64,000 nucleotides of DNA, from positions 89,894-153,893 of the forward strand of contig JAJEFJ010000021.1 of the NCBI GenBank assembly GCA_022820485.1. The letters run 5' to 3'. Below are positions 50,474 to 58,641 of this stretch, piece after piece. The position numbers and the translations under genes were made by a program. Numbering within the stretch: position 1 is the stretch's first letter; each line of letters opens with the position of its first letter. This DNA is from Candidatus Latescibacterota bacterium (lineage in GTDB: Bacteria > Latescibacterota > UBA2968 > UBA8231). The notes beneath the pieces are model-generated. The model saw only the letters and a list, made by a program, of their open reading frames with translations, had not been told where the DNA came from and made no database searches.

Positions 50474-51002
50474 TCGCAACTTCCATTATTGTGGAAAGAA
50501 AGGACTCTTCTTCAAGTTCGATGTATTTGATGTTCGGAGGCCGAGTAAGTATTTTCCATGCCCACTCCTCCACAACAGGTTCCTGTTCATCCTTTACTTC
50601 GCTAGATTCCTCTTGAATGATGACGCGAATCGTAGGAGAAGAATCTGTTTTCGGGACAAGAACAAACTTGACCGTACCACGCGGCCCGTGCATGTCCACA
50701 CGTCCTTTGACACCGAGAACTAGTGTGCCGATGGGATCAAAGCGGACTTTGATGGTACCAATCTGGATTTCAAGAGATTTCACATCATAACTACCAATGT
50801 GTTCCTCATCGAGCTGCTTTGTGGACCATGTAATATGGACCTTACCTTGGTCAATGTATTTCTGTAGAAATCTCTCAGCTAGCTGATAGAATTCATCGAG
50901 ATGCTTCTTCCAGTCATCGCATCTTTGGGTCCAGTCGATTGGTGGTTCTTTCTTGGCTATCTGTTGGTTTACGAAATCGTCGAAAGATATATTATATGTC
51001 AT
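50466..51002 (-). CDS. Unrecognised protein, partner of HEPN gene
   Basis: 178 residues. No named domain recognised. The N-terminal third is helical (WKKHLDEFYQLAERFLQKYI). The remainder is beta-rich: VHITWSTKQLDEEHIGSYDV, IQIGTIKVRFDPIGTLVLGV, then KGRVDMHGPRGTVKFVLVPK. The C-terminus (PPNIKYIELEEESFLSTIME) is acidic. AAAGGAG at 51006-51012 and a TATAAA at 51025-51030 lie upstream. As first gene of the HEPN operon it could be the antitoxin, the sensor or the substrate-binding half. GC content is lower than in flanking genes, consistent with transfer. Confidence 0.6.
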   Translation of the reverse strand: MTYNISFDDFVNQQIAKKEPPIDWTQRCDDWKKHLDEFYQLAERFLQKYIDQGKVHITWSTKQLDEEHIGSYDVKSLEIQIGTIKVRFDPIGTLVLGVKGRVDMHGPRGTVKFVLVPKTDSSPTIRVIIQEESSEVKDEQEPVVEEWAWKILTRPPNIKYIELEEESFLSTIMEVANA

Positions 51003-51057
51003 GGCAATTCTCCTTTTGCTCGAATTTATACCACATTTCTTTTCGGACTTTAGACAT

Positions 51058-51145
51058 TATGGCACTCCGTCTGAAAATTTTCTTTTGGCTTCTGCCAAAT
51101 TAGTCAGCACCTAGTCAGTTTGCGACCTGATGGTAATGTGCCATA
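51058..51145. repeat. Inverted repeat in gap upstream of HEPN operon
   Basis: TATGGCAC (51058-51065) and GTGCCATA (51138-51145) face each other across 72 bp in the 205 bp gap between the HEPN operon and the SurA-like gene. It may mark an insertion boundary or a regulatory site. Eight-base arms can arise by chance. Confidence 0.25.
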
Positions 51146-51207
51146 CCCCCTACATCTCGTCAAGTAACGGGCTGAACGAGCTTAGAAGTCAGCGAACGCA
51201 CACCTGC

Positions 51208-52914
51208 CTATTGGGGCAACAATGTCTCGATATTGTCTTCATATACGACAACCCCATCTTCGTAGTCCCGCCGCAGCCCCATTAAAAACGCATCTGCCAA
51301 GCGGCTCTCCTCAGCGCGCTTCAACAGCGCCCGCGCTCGCTTCGCCGCCGTGTCGAAAGGCTCGGGGGCGCTGCCGAAATTCGACTTCAGTACCTTGAAC
51401 ACCGAATAGTACTCGACGCCCCGGGGCATAACTTCCGGCCCGACCACTTGGGCGGCCTGCGCCGTCACTGCTAGCGGGCCGTGTAACCGACCGACCTCGG
51501 AGCTGCGCACGACGTCGATCAATTCTGGATAAAAGGATTGTTCAAAGGCGTGGATGTGAAATGTGCCCTGCGCGCCCTTGCCCGCCGTCCGCAAGGTGTA
51601 CTCGTCGGCGAGTGCTCCCATATCCTCACCCGCTTCGATTCGCTCTCTGATCTCCACGGCCTCTTCCCGAGTTTGCACCATGATCTCCTGTAGCGTAACC
51701 TCCTCCGGTGCGGTGAACAACTCGGGCCGCTCGTCGTATAGTTTCCTAATGGCCTCCGGCTCGATATGGACTTGGTCCTTCACCGCCGTCTGCCTAAGCG
51801 CCAACAGCAATAGCGCGTCTTTGCGGCGCTCATACCAGCGCACAATCTGCTCTTCGCGGTCCATCCCCTTTTCATAGGCCACGTGCAGGAACAAGGTGCG
51901 GGGCAGCAGCACGTCCTCGGCAAACCACCGCACCGACTCGGCAATGTCGCCCGAAAAGCCCATGTTCAACTCTGCGGCGTAATCCCAAAAGTCCCCCACC
52001 GTGATACTGCCGTCGCGAAATTGAAAGAGCACCGCTGCGCGTTCGGCCTCGGTGTATTCTCTGCGCCCTGCCGCAACCCACTGCTGTAACTGATGCAAGG
52101 TCTCGGCGTTGGCCTGCAAGTCAATATCGTCCCGCAGTTGCGCCAAGAACGCCTCTATCAGTTCGGTCGTCTTTTCCTCTCGCAGCTTGGCCTCCAGCTC
52201 GTTGCTCGCCGTGGCAAAACTCACGGGCCGGGCGTGCATGACTTGATAGATCCCGAATTGGCCATTGGGCAGACGAATCGGCTCCGAGTACTCGCCGACT
52301 GCAAGCGCGTTTATGTATTCTTGCAGGTAGATTGGGATGCGCTTGGGAGTCAGATAGCCGTCCAGTTCCCCACCTTGCGGTGCCGTCGATTTGTGCTGCG
52401 ATCGGCTGTGCGCCAGTTCGGCGAAATCCCGGCCACCGACAAGGCTTTGCCCGATCTCCTCGGCTTCTGCTTGCGTATCGACGATGATCAAACGCAGCTT
52501 GACCTCGCGCTCCTTGTCCGCAGCCTCGTAAGCCGCTCGCAACTCCTGCTCACCGACGTGGACCTTGGCGAGGAATTCGCGCTCGAACAACAAGCTCAAC
52601 ACCCGTTCGGCTTTTTCCCGCCGTAGTTTCTGCGCCACCTCCGGTGCCTCGTCGAGTCCCCTTTTGATCGCTTCTTGGAGGAAAATTTCCTTGTCGATAA
52701 TCGTCTGTAAATAGTCGCGATAGCCGTCTAAGCCGGACTTTTTCGTCTTTAACTGCGCTGGCAAGCGCTGTTCAAAGTCGATCAATTGAGAGGCCGTTAT
52801 CCGGCGGTTTCCCACTTCGGCCAAAACGGGATCTTCTAGTTCCTCGGCATCCTTTGTACAGCTCATAAATGCTAGGACAATTCCACTGCAAACTAGGGAC
52901 AGGTACGCTTTCAT
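51208..52914 (-). CDS. SurA/PpiC-like peptidyl-prolyl isomerase lipoprotein
   Basis: 568 residues from ATG 52914. The signal ends in a lipobox (GIVLAFMSC), so it is a lipoprotein. A SurA-type N-terminal chaperone region (VGNRRITASQLIDFEQRLP, GYRDYLQTIIDKEIFLQEAI) is followed by two parvulin-like domains: REVKLRLIIVDTQAEAEEIG with GELDGYL near 150-235, and EVTLQEIMVQTREEAVEIRE near 390-470. It should escort or isomerise outer-membrane proteins. Its place at the end of the surface cluster suggests dedicated folding of the giant proteins encoded upstream. TTG 52926 is an alternative start. Confidence 0.83.
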   Translation of the reverse strand: MKAYLSLVCSGIVLAFMSCTKDAEELEDPVLAEVGNRRITASQLIDFEQRLPAQLKTKKSGLDGYRDYLQTIIDKEIFLQEAIKRGLDEAPEVAQKLRREKAERVLSLLFEREFLAKVHVGEQELRAAYEAADKEREVKLRLIIVDTQAEAEEIGQSLVGGRDFAELAHSRSQHKSTAPQGGELDGYLTPKRIPIYLQEYINALAVGEYSEPIRLPNGQFGIYQVMHARPVSFATASNELEAKLREEKTTELIEAFLAQLRDDIDLQANAETLHQLQQWVAAGRREYTEAERAAVLFQFRDGSITVGDFWDYAAELNMGFSGDIAESVRWFAEDVLLPRTLFLHVAYEKGMDREEQIVRWYERRKDALLLLALRQTAVKDQVHIEPEAIRKLYDERPELFTAPEEVTLQEIMVQTREEAVEIRERIEAGEDMGALADEYTLRTAGKGAQGTFHIHAFEQSFYPELIDVVRSSEVGRLHGPLAVTAQAAQVVGPEVMPRGVEYYSVFKVLKSNFGSAPEPFDTAAKRARALLKRAEESRLADAFLMGLRRDYEDGVVVYEDNIETLLPQ

Positions 52915-52973
52915 AGATTCAGTCAACTCACAATTTTTAGGTGGAATGGATCAAACCCGACGGTCAGCAGGCG

Positions 52974-55793
52974 CTAGCGGATGCTGCCATATACCGTCAC
53001 AAAGGAGAGAGCACCCGTCTCCCGAGCGCTCGGCTGTTCAAAGCGCTCCAGATAGCGTCTGCTCACCCTTATCCCCATCAGAGTTTGCAGGGTATAGCCC
53101 AGATACGGCTTGTCGATGGAAAACTGCACGGCGACCGAAGTCTCATTGAAATCTCTGGTCGTATCGCCGACCCGCAAGCCACCAGCGGCCGTCTCATCTT
53201 GGACAAAATCGCGGAAGATCAGGTGCTCGACGCCCAACTGCAGCGATACGTGGTTCAAAAAGGAACGCCGCAGCAAGAGCGAGGAAATCCCGCTCCAATC
53301 TTGGCGGTCGGCGGTCGAGGCGGTGGTTAGGCGGTCGATATTGTAGGGCGTATCGTCCATGAAGAGTTCGTGCTTGAAGCGCGGTTGCACCGTCAACCGG
53401 CCCAGCGAAAATTGGTAATCTATGCGGTTGATCAGCCCCAACCGTCGCGTGTTGCGGGCGATCTTGCGGCCGGCGCGGTCGCGGGCATTGGCGTCGCGCT
53501 GCCGAATGAACTCGTGGATAAACTTGCCCTCGCTATTGATGCCCTTGTAGGTCTTGCCGGTGAAACCAGCCCACAGCCGATTGACGACGGCGTCGCGCAT
53601 CGCCAGCGGATCCATGACCGGCTGCATTGACCCCGGCGAGTCCAGCGGCCGGCCCAGTTCAGGCCGCGCTGTCACCCACTGGACCACATCGTCGGCGATG
53701 TCGTCCTGCACCAGCTTAAACATGTTGTAAAAGGCAACATTTCCCACCGTCGGGAAATTGCGCTCGTAGGCCAGCAAGGCATAGCGGGTCAGGTTCTTTG
53801 CGCCGGTCGATAAGCGCTGCACTTGCTCTTGCCCCGCCATCCACTTCAACTCCGGCGTCAGCCACGCTCCCAAGTAGGCGTTGTACCCGCGCCGATCGCG
53901 CTTATAGGGATAATCCGGCTCGTCGTCGTTTTCAAAGCGCTCGCCCCAACCATTGTTGTTCAAGTCAATGGCGAAGACGAATTCCGGCCGATCGACGTAG
54001 TGGCGCAAAAACTGCTCTTCGTAGTCGGGCATGAAATTGGGGCGCACTGGCGTGTTGTTCTGATTGAAATCAGAAATAAAGTCGTTGTTTTCGTCGAGAC
54101 CGGGGAACACCGCTCCGTCGGCCAAGCCCTCCTTGTCGCGCCGCTGGTCGAGGCGGATGTCGTTGTCGTCGTTGTCATCGACCAAGTCGTAGAGAAATTC
54201 CGACCGCGCCTCTTCGTCATCGCTATAATTGATCCGCCCGCCCTGATCGACGAGAAACGACGTGGTGTTGTACTCGGCATCCATGCTAAACGCCTCGCCA
54301 AACAGGAAGAAGGGGTAGAATTCTCTGGCGACGTTGACCATCCAACCCGTCGCCGACTCATCCCCCAACACGCCGGACGCGCTGTGGTGCGTCTGACGAG
54401 TGATATTGGGGTACTGCCGGAACTGGTGGTTGACATTGTACTCGCCGTACATCCGAAAGCCCGCCCAATCGCTGACCTCAAAGCTAAAGCCGAAAACCTG
54501 GGTCGCCGTCGGCAGGCCATAGTCGAAGACGACCCACCGCTGATTGGAGTTGTCTTGGACGTTGCCGTCTGCCCGCACCACATTTAAAAACTTGGATTGA
54601 GCCCCCAAAGGTTCGTTGTCGGTTTGGACATCCGATGTGACATCGATCCGGTAGTCGTTGTTGAGTAGGAAGCGGAACTTCACCGCGGTGATGTTGTTGA
54701 CCAAGTCGGCATCGTCGATGATGTCTTCCAGCGCCATCACCGCGGGGTCTTCCGAAGAGAAATTGTACCGATAGGTGATCTCGCCCTCGCTACCAGCCCC
54801 TTCGGCAACGGGAAAGCCATTGCGCGTGGTGCCACCCTCCACCTGCGGCAAAAAGCCAAGCTGACTGCCGACCAGCACGGTGTCGCGACCGCCGATTTGG
54901 GTATGCACTTCAATATCTTGGTCGAAAACCGTAGGGCCGCCTACGCCGTCCTCGGGTGAATCGTCCGTTATGCGGACGATGATCCAGTTGATGCGATTTT
55001 CCAGTTGGCCGTTAGTCAGCTTGCCCTTGAAGGGATTGCCGCCGCGGTCGGATTGCGAGCGGTCGTTGTGGGCGTTGACAAAGGTCGCGCCCAAGCGCAC
55101 GGCGTCGAGGACCTGCCACTCGCTTCGGAGGCCGAGCAAGTTGGTAAAATTCTCGGTGACGATGGGGACGCGCACGCCCGGAGCGATCTGATGCACCGGC
55201 AGACTGATCCGCGACATCAGCACGGTAGCGGCCAAGCGGTCGGCAGCATAGTCAAATTGCACCCCGTTGAACCTAGTTTTGCGGAACGTCATCGGCGTTA
55301 GCGTGGTGTTTATCAGGTCGCCAATGGTCACCCCCAAATAGTGCTGGCCCTTGGTATCGGTGGCAATGAGCAGGTTGCTAAACCACGAGTCGTAGCGCCC
55401 GGACGGCTTGAGCAGGCCCGAGCCTCCCGAGCTGGTCGGCTGCCGCTGCCGCCAGTCGTACACCAGCCAACCCTTGGTCAAATAGCGCCCGTACAGGTCG
55501 TAGAAATAGTCGCCTTCCTGCCCGGGAGAAAAATAGCGCCGATAGGGATCCCTAGCGTAATTGGTGTACTCCCACTGCCAGCGGTATTCGGAGACGATTT
55601 CTTGCGGCATGTACCAGCGCTTCAACGCGGGCACGAACGCCGCCTGCTGCATGAGTGGACCGGAGGCGTAATAAGAAACCCGGTCCTCCTCGTTGGTCCC
55701 CAAGCGGTTGCCGTAATCGGGCTGGGCATCCACTGGAGCCAATCCGACCAGCAGGCAAACCGCCGCCCCCTTTGTTAGATCGCGTCGCGTCAT
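52974..55793 (-). CDS. Giant outer-membrane/surface protein, paralogue B
   Basis: 939 residues, no named family recognised. A signal peptide (GAAVCLLVGLAPVDAQ) leads to aromatic-rich strands (YRWQWEYTNYARDPYRRYFS, YDLYGRYLTKGWLVYDW). The middle has Asp/Asn-rich Ca-binding-like loops (DENNDFISDFNQNN, DLNNNGWGERFENDDEPDYP). The C-terminal third alternates in a beta-barrel pattern (YQFSLGRLTVQPRFKHELFM) and ends FVTVYGSIR, like a membrane beta signal. It overlaps paralogue A (55790-58582) by ATGA and shares its whole plan, including FFLFGEAFSMD. It is probably an outer-membrane platform of a surface system. Confidence 0.7.
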   Translation of the reverse strand: MTRRDLTKGAAVCLLVGLAPVDAQPDYGNRLGTNEEDRVSYYASGPLMQQAAFVPALKRWYMPQEIVSEYRWQWEYTNYARDPYRRYFSPGQEGDYFYDLYGRYLTKGWLVYDWRQRQPTSSGGSGLLKPSGRYDSWFSNLLIATDTKGQHYLGVTIGDLINTTLTPMTFRKTRFNGVQFDYAADRLAATVLMSRISLPVHQIAPGVRVPIVTENFTNLLGLRSEWQVLDAVRLGATFVNAHNDRSQSDRGGNPFKGKLTNGQLENRINWIIVRITDDSPEDGVGGPTVFDQDIEVHTQIGGRDTVLVGSQLGFLPQVEGGTTRNGFPVAEGAGSEGEITYRYNFSSEDPAVMALEDIIDDADLVNNITAVKFRFLLNNDYRIDVTSDVQTDNEPLGAQSKFLNVVRADGNVQDNSNQRWVVFDYGLPTATQVFGFSFEVSDWAGFRMYGEYNVNHQFRQYPNITRQTHHSASGVLGDESATGWMVNVAREFYPFFLFGEAFSMDAEYNTTSFLVDQGGRINYSDDEEARSEFLYDLVDDNDDNDIRLDQRRDKEGLADGAVFPGLDENNDFISDFNQNNTPVRPNFMPDYEEQFLRHYVDRPEFVFAIDLNNNGWGERFENDDEPDYPYKRDRRGYNAYLGAWLTPELKWMAGQEQVQRLSTGAKNLTRYALLAYERNFPTVGNVAFYNMFKLVQDDIADDVVQWVTARPELGRPLDSPGSMQPVMDPLAMRDAVVNRLWAGFTGKTYKGINSEGKFIHEFIRQRDANARDRAGRKIARNTRRLGLINRIDYQFSLGRLTVQPRFKHELFMDDTPYNIDRLTTASTADRQDWSGISSLLLRRSFLNHVSLQLGVEHLIFRDFVQDETAAGGLRVGDTTRDFNETSVAVQFSIDKPYLGYTLQTLMGIRVSRRYLERFEQPSARETGALSFVTVYGSIR

Positions 55794-58582
55794 TCTACCC
55801 CAGCGTACACCGAGATAAAGCTCGTGCCAAAGGAGCGGCTCTCGCTCTGTTTCACAAGGCCATCGGCACCCAACACCACGGCCTCATCCCACCGTTTGGT
55901 ATAGCTAACGCCGAACTGAGTGGTGAGCTTGTAGCCGAGATAGTGTCCGAGAGTCGTCCACTGCACGGCCAAAACCAAGTTGCGGAAATCACCCGTGTCT
56001 TGGGTCGGGCCGTCGTCCAGCAAAGCGTCTTCGTCCAAGACCAACTCGCGGAAAACCGAATACTCCACTCCGCTTTCGAGAAAGGAGTTGTTCAACACCG
56101 GCAGCCGCGCCTGCAAAATGCCAATCCCCATCCACTCCTTGCGGTCGGGGTCGGCCTGCAAAAAGGCCGTCTGATTGAGGTATTCGCTTTTCACCTTCGG
56201 TTGCAGCACGAACTGGCCGATCTTGCGGGTGTAATCCGCCTTATTGATCAAACCTAAGAACTGCGAGCTTTCATTGAGAATGGGCGCATCGCCGCTTTTG
56301 AACGCCTCGCCCCGCTGGCTAAAGAGGCTGTACTTGAATTTGTTGATCACGTTCAGCTTTTTGAGCGGTTCGTAATCGAACTGCACGTAGCTGTCATTGA
56401 CCCAAGTGTCTCTGGCCGGCAGGATGTCCTCAACAAGGGCCAGCGAGATTGTTTGCAGGTAGAGCGTCGGCTCGCGGCGCACGTCGGGTATATTGTCCGC
56501 GACCTTTTTCAGCGAATTGAAAAACCGCAAGCGGCCCCATTGCGGGTGGTCGCGGTCGTACGTAAAAACACCGTAGGTCGCGTGGCTGCGGCGGTTGGAG
56601 GATAGCTCGTCCTCGCGCAGTCGTCCCACCGTCAATCGCGCCTCCGGCGTCAGGTGTTGGCCGACATAGACATTGTAGCCCCGGTGATTCCTGCGGTAGG
56701 GATAGTCGGGCAAGTCGTCGTTTTCAAACCGGTCGATCCAGTTGTTGTTGTTGAGGTCAATGCCAAAGAGGAATTCTGGCCGATCGACGTTGTAGCGGAA
56801 AAACGGCTCTTCGTAGTCCGGGATGCGATTGCTCAGCGAGATATTGTCATTTTGGTTGAAATCCGAGACGAAGTCGTTGTTTTCGTCCCAGCCGGGGAAG
56901 ACGATTGCATCGGGGCCACCCTGACCCCAGCGGGTCCAATCGGGCGTGCGGTCTTGGTCGTCGTTGTCATCGACAAACTCATACATGGAGGTGCGTTCGT
57001 CGTCGTAGTAGATGTTGCCGCCCGAATCGACGATATATGCCGTCGTCGAGTAGTCGGGATCCATGCTGAAGGCCTCGCCGAACAAGAAAAACGGATAGGC
57101 TTGCTTGGAAACGTTGATCATCCAAGCTGCGGCGTCGCGGGCGTGGGTGCGCAGGTTGCGGTCCGCGTTGGCGAGCGTGAGGTTGGGATACTGGGTGTAG
57201 TCGCGATTAATGTCGTACTCGGCATAGGCATCAAAGCCCATCAACTGCAACACTTCCAGGGTAAATCCGAACACCATGTTGGCCGATGGCAGGCCGTAGT
57301 CAAAGACGACGCGCTGCTGATTTGAATTGTCCGTTACATTGCCTGCGGCGCTGCGGACATCGAACAGCACGGCACCTGCCTGTGCCAAGTCCAAACCCGT
57401 AAGCGGCGGGCTGGGCAAGCTGCCGCGCCCGATCTGGCGATCGGACCAAACCTGGATCTTGTAGTCGTTGGCCACCACGAGATCGAACTGGATATCGATT
57501 ATCTCGGTCGGCCGCGGCCCAATGTACGCCAAGTCAGTGAAGTCGTAGTTGATGACGATCTGTTCCTCGCCGTCGGCGGCCAAAAAACCCTCTCGTGGGA
57601 AGCCGCCGGTAATCACCGGCCATTTGGTCGGATCGGCCACCACCTCCCGCAAGCGGAATTTCGTGCGCTTCTTGGTGTCGAAATCCTCGGCCGTAATGAT
57701 GATGTCGTGGGCAAACAACGCGGCACCGCCTTGGCCGTCTTCCGGTGAATCGTCGCTCAGCACCACAGCGAGGACCCGAATCGGGTCGCTGCCTTGCCCG
57801 GCCCCCAAGGTGCCGATGAACGGGTTGCGTTCAAATGCCTCGGCCAGCGTCTGCGAGTGGTGGGCATTGACCATAGTCGCGCCAACCTTGACAAAATCCC
57901 CTACCTGTGCCGTGGCCCGTCCCCCCATCATATTGGTCGCGTTGGTCGAGGTGCTGGGCTGGAGTGCGGGGGTGGTGCCGAGGATCGCCTCGCTGGCGCG
58001 GGAAAACAACAGCGTCGCCTCGTATTTGTCCGCGGCAAAGTCCATCTGGATGCCGTTGAAACGCGGCTTTGAAAAGGTCAGCGGGGTCAAGGCGGTGCGG
58101 ATGCGCTCGCCAATGGTTATCGCCAAGTAGTACTGATCGCGCGAATCAGCAGAGACCGTAACGGCGTTGAACCACGAATTGAACCTGGGGTCTTTGTATA
58201 TCGACGAACCGAATTGGCCCGGTTGCGTCTGGTTCCAATCGAAAACCAGCCAGCCCCAGGTCTGGTAGTTCCCATACAGGTCGTAAAACGGCCCGCCCTG
58301 GCGGTTGGTGTTGACGTAGCGCTGGTACAAGTCTCTGGCGTAATTCGAGTACTCCCACTGGCGAAAACCGTAATCGACGTATAGCTCCTGCGGCACGTAC
58401 CATTTCTTGAGCGCCGGATCGAGCGCATCGAAGAGGACGCCCGGGCCGCGCGGCTCAAAGGTGGGTTGGGCCCCGCGCTGGGTCCCGAAACGACGGTCCA
58501 GCGACTGGCCGGTCGCCGCGGTCGCCGACAATACCAGTGCCAAGAGGACCAGCCAAGCGGGTATCCCCCTAGTTCTGCCCAT
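55790..58582 (-). CDS. Giant outer-membrane/surface protein, paralogue A
   Basis: 930 residues. Signal peptide (LVLLALVLSATAATGQ), then LKKWYVPQELYVDYGFRQWE, YDLYGNYQTWGWLVFDW and DSRDQYYLAITIGERIRTAL. Ca-binding-like loops follow (DENNDFVSDFNQND, DLNNNNWIDRFENDDLPDYP). The barrel-like C-terminus (IGQFVLQPKVKSEYLNQ) ends FISVYAGVE. The same order and many identical segments as paralogue B show an old tandem duplication. Function is unknown; pairing suggests a hetero-oligomer. It lies downstream of the FlgD-tail proteins that may be its clients. Confidence 0.7.
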   Translation of the reverse strand: MGRTRGIPAWLVLLALVLSATAATGQSLDRRFGTQRGAQPTFEPRGPGVLFDALDPALKKWYVPQELYVDYGFRQWEYSNYARDLYQRYVNTNRQGGPFYDLYGNYQTWGWLVFDWNQTQPGQFGSSIYKDPRFNSWFNAVTVSADSRDQYYLAITIGERIRTALTPLTFSKPRFNGIQMDFAADKYEATLLFSRASEAILGTTPALQPSTSTNATNMMGGRATAQVGDFVKVGATMVNAHHSQTLAEAFERNPFIGTLGAGQGSDPIRVLAVVLSDDSPEDGQGGAALFAHDIIITAEDFDTKKRTKFRLREVVADPTKWPVITGGFPREGFLAADGEEQIVINYDFTDLAYIGPRPTEIIDIQFDLVVANDYKIQVWSDRQIGRGSLPSPPLTGLDLAQAGAVLFDVRSAAGNVTDNSNQQRVVFDYGLPSANMVFGFTLEVLQLMGFDAYAEYDINRDYTQYPNLTLANADRNLRTHARDAAAWMINVSKQAYPFFLFGEAFSMDPDYSTTAYIVDSGGNIYYDDERTSMYEFVDDNDDQDRTPDWTRWGQGGPDAIVFPGWDENNDFVSDFNQNDNISLSNRIPDYEEPFFRYNVDRPEFLFGIDLNNNNWIDRFENDDLPDYPYRRNHRGYNVYVGQHLTPEARLTVGRLREDELSSNRRSHATYGVFTYDRDHPQWGRLRFFNSLKKVADNIPDVRREPTLYLQTISLALVEDILPARDTWVNDSYVQFDYEPLKKLNVINKFKYSLFSQRGEAFKSGDAPILNESSQFLGLINKADYTRKIGQFVLQPKVKSEYLNQTAFLQADPDRKEWMGIGILQARLPVLNNSFLESGVEYSVFRELVLDEDALLDDGPTQDTGDFRNLVLAVQWTTLGHYLGYKLTTQFGVSYTKRWDEAVVLGADGLVKQSESRSFGTSFISVYAGVE

Positions 58583-58613
58583 TAAATCCCTCCATTAGAA
58601 AACAAATCTTCCT

Positions 58614-58640
58614 AGTCATGCTGAGCGCAGCGAAGCATCC
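58614..58640. repeat. REP-like repeat after paralogue A
   Basis: GTCATGCTGAGCGCAGCGAA followed by GCATCC matches the style of a short repeat seen widely in environmental genomes (in reverse, GGATGCTTCGCTGCGCTCAG). It fills the gap between the stop of the 60822 gene and the start of paralogue A. Confidence 0.5.
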
Positions 58641-58641
58641 A

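Noticed and set aside
44000..58000. Several + strand frames over 100 codons opposite the SGNH, TPR and surface genes
   Set aside because: They are low-complexity antisense shadows lacking ribosome sites and family motifs.
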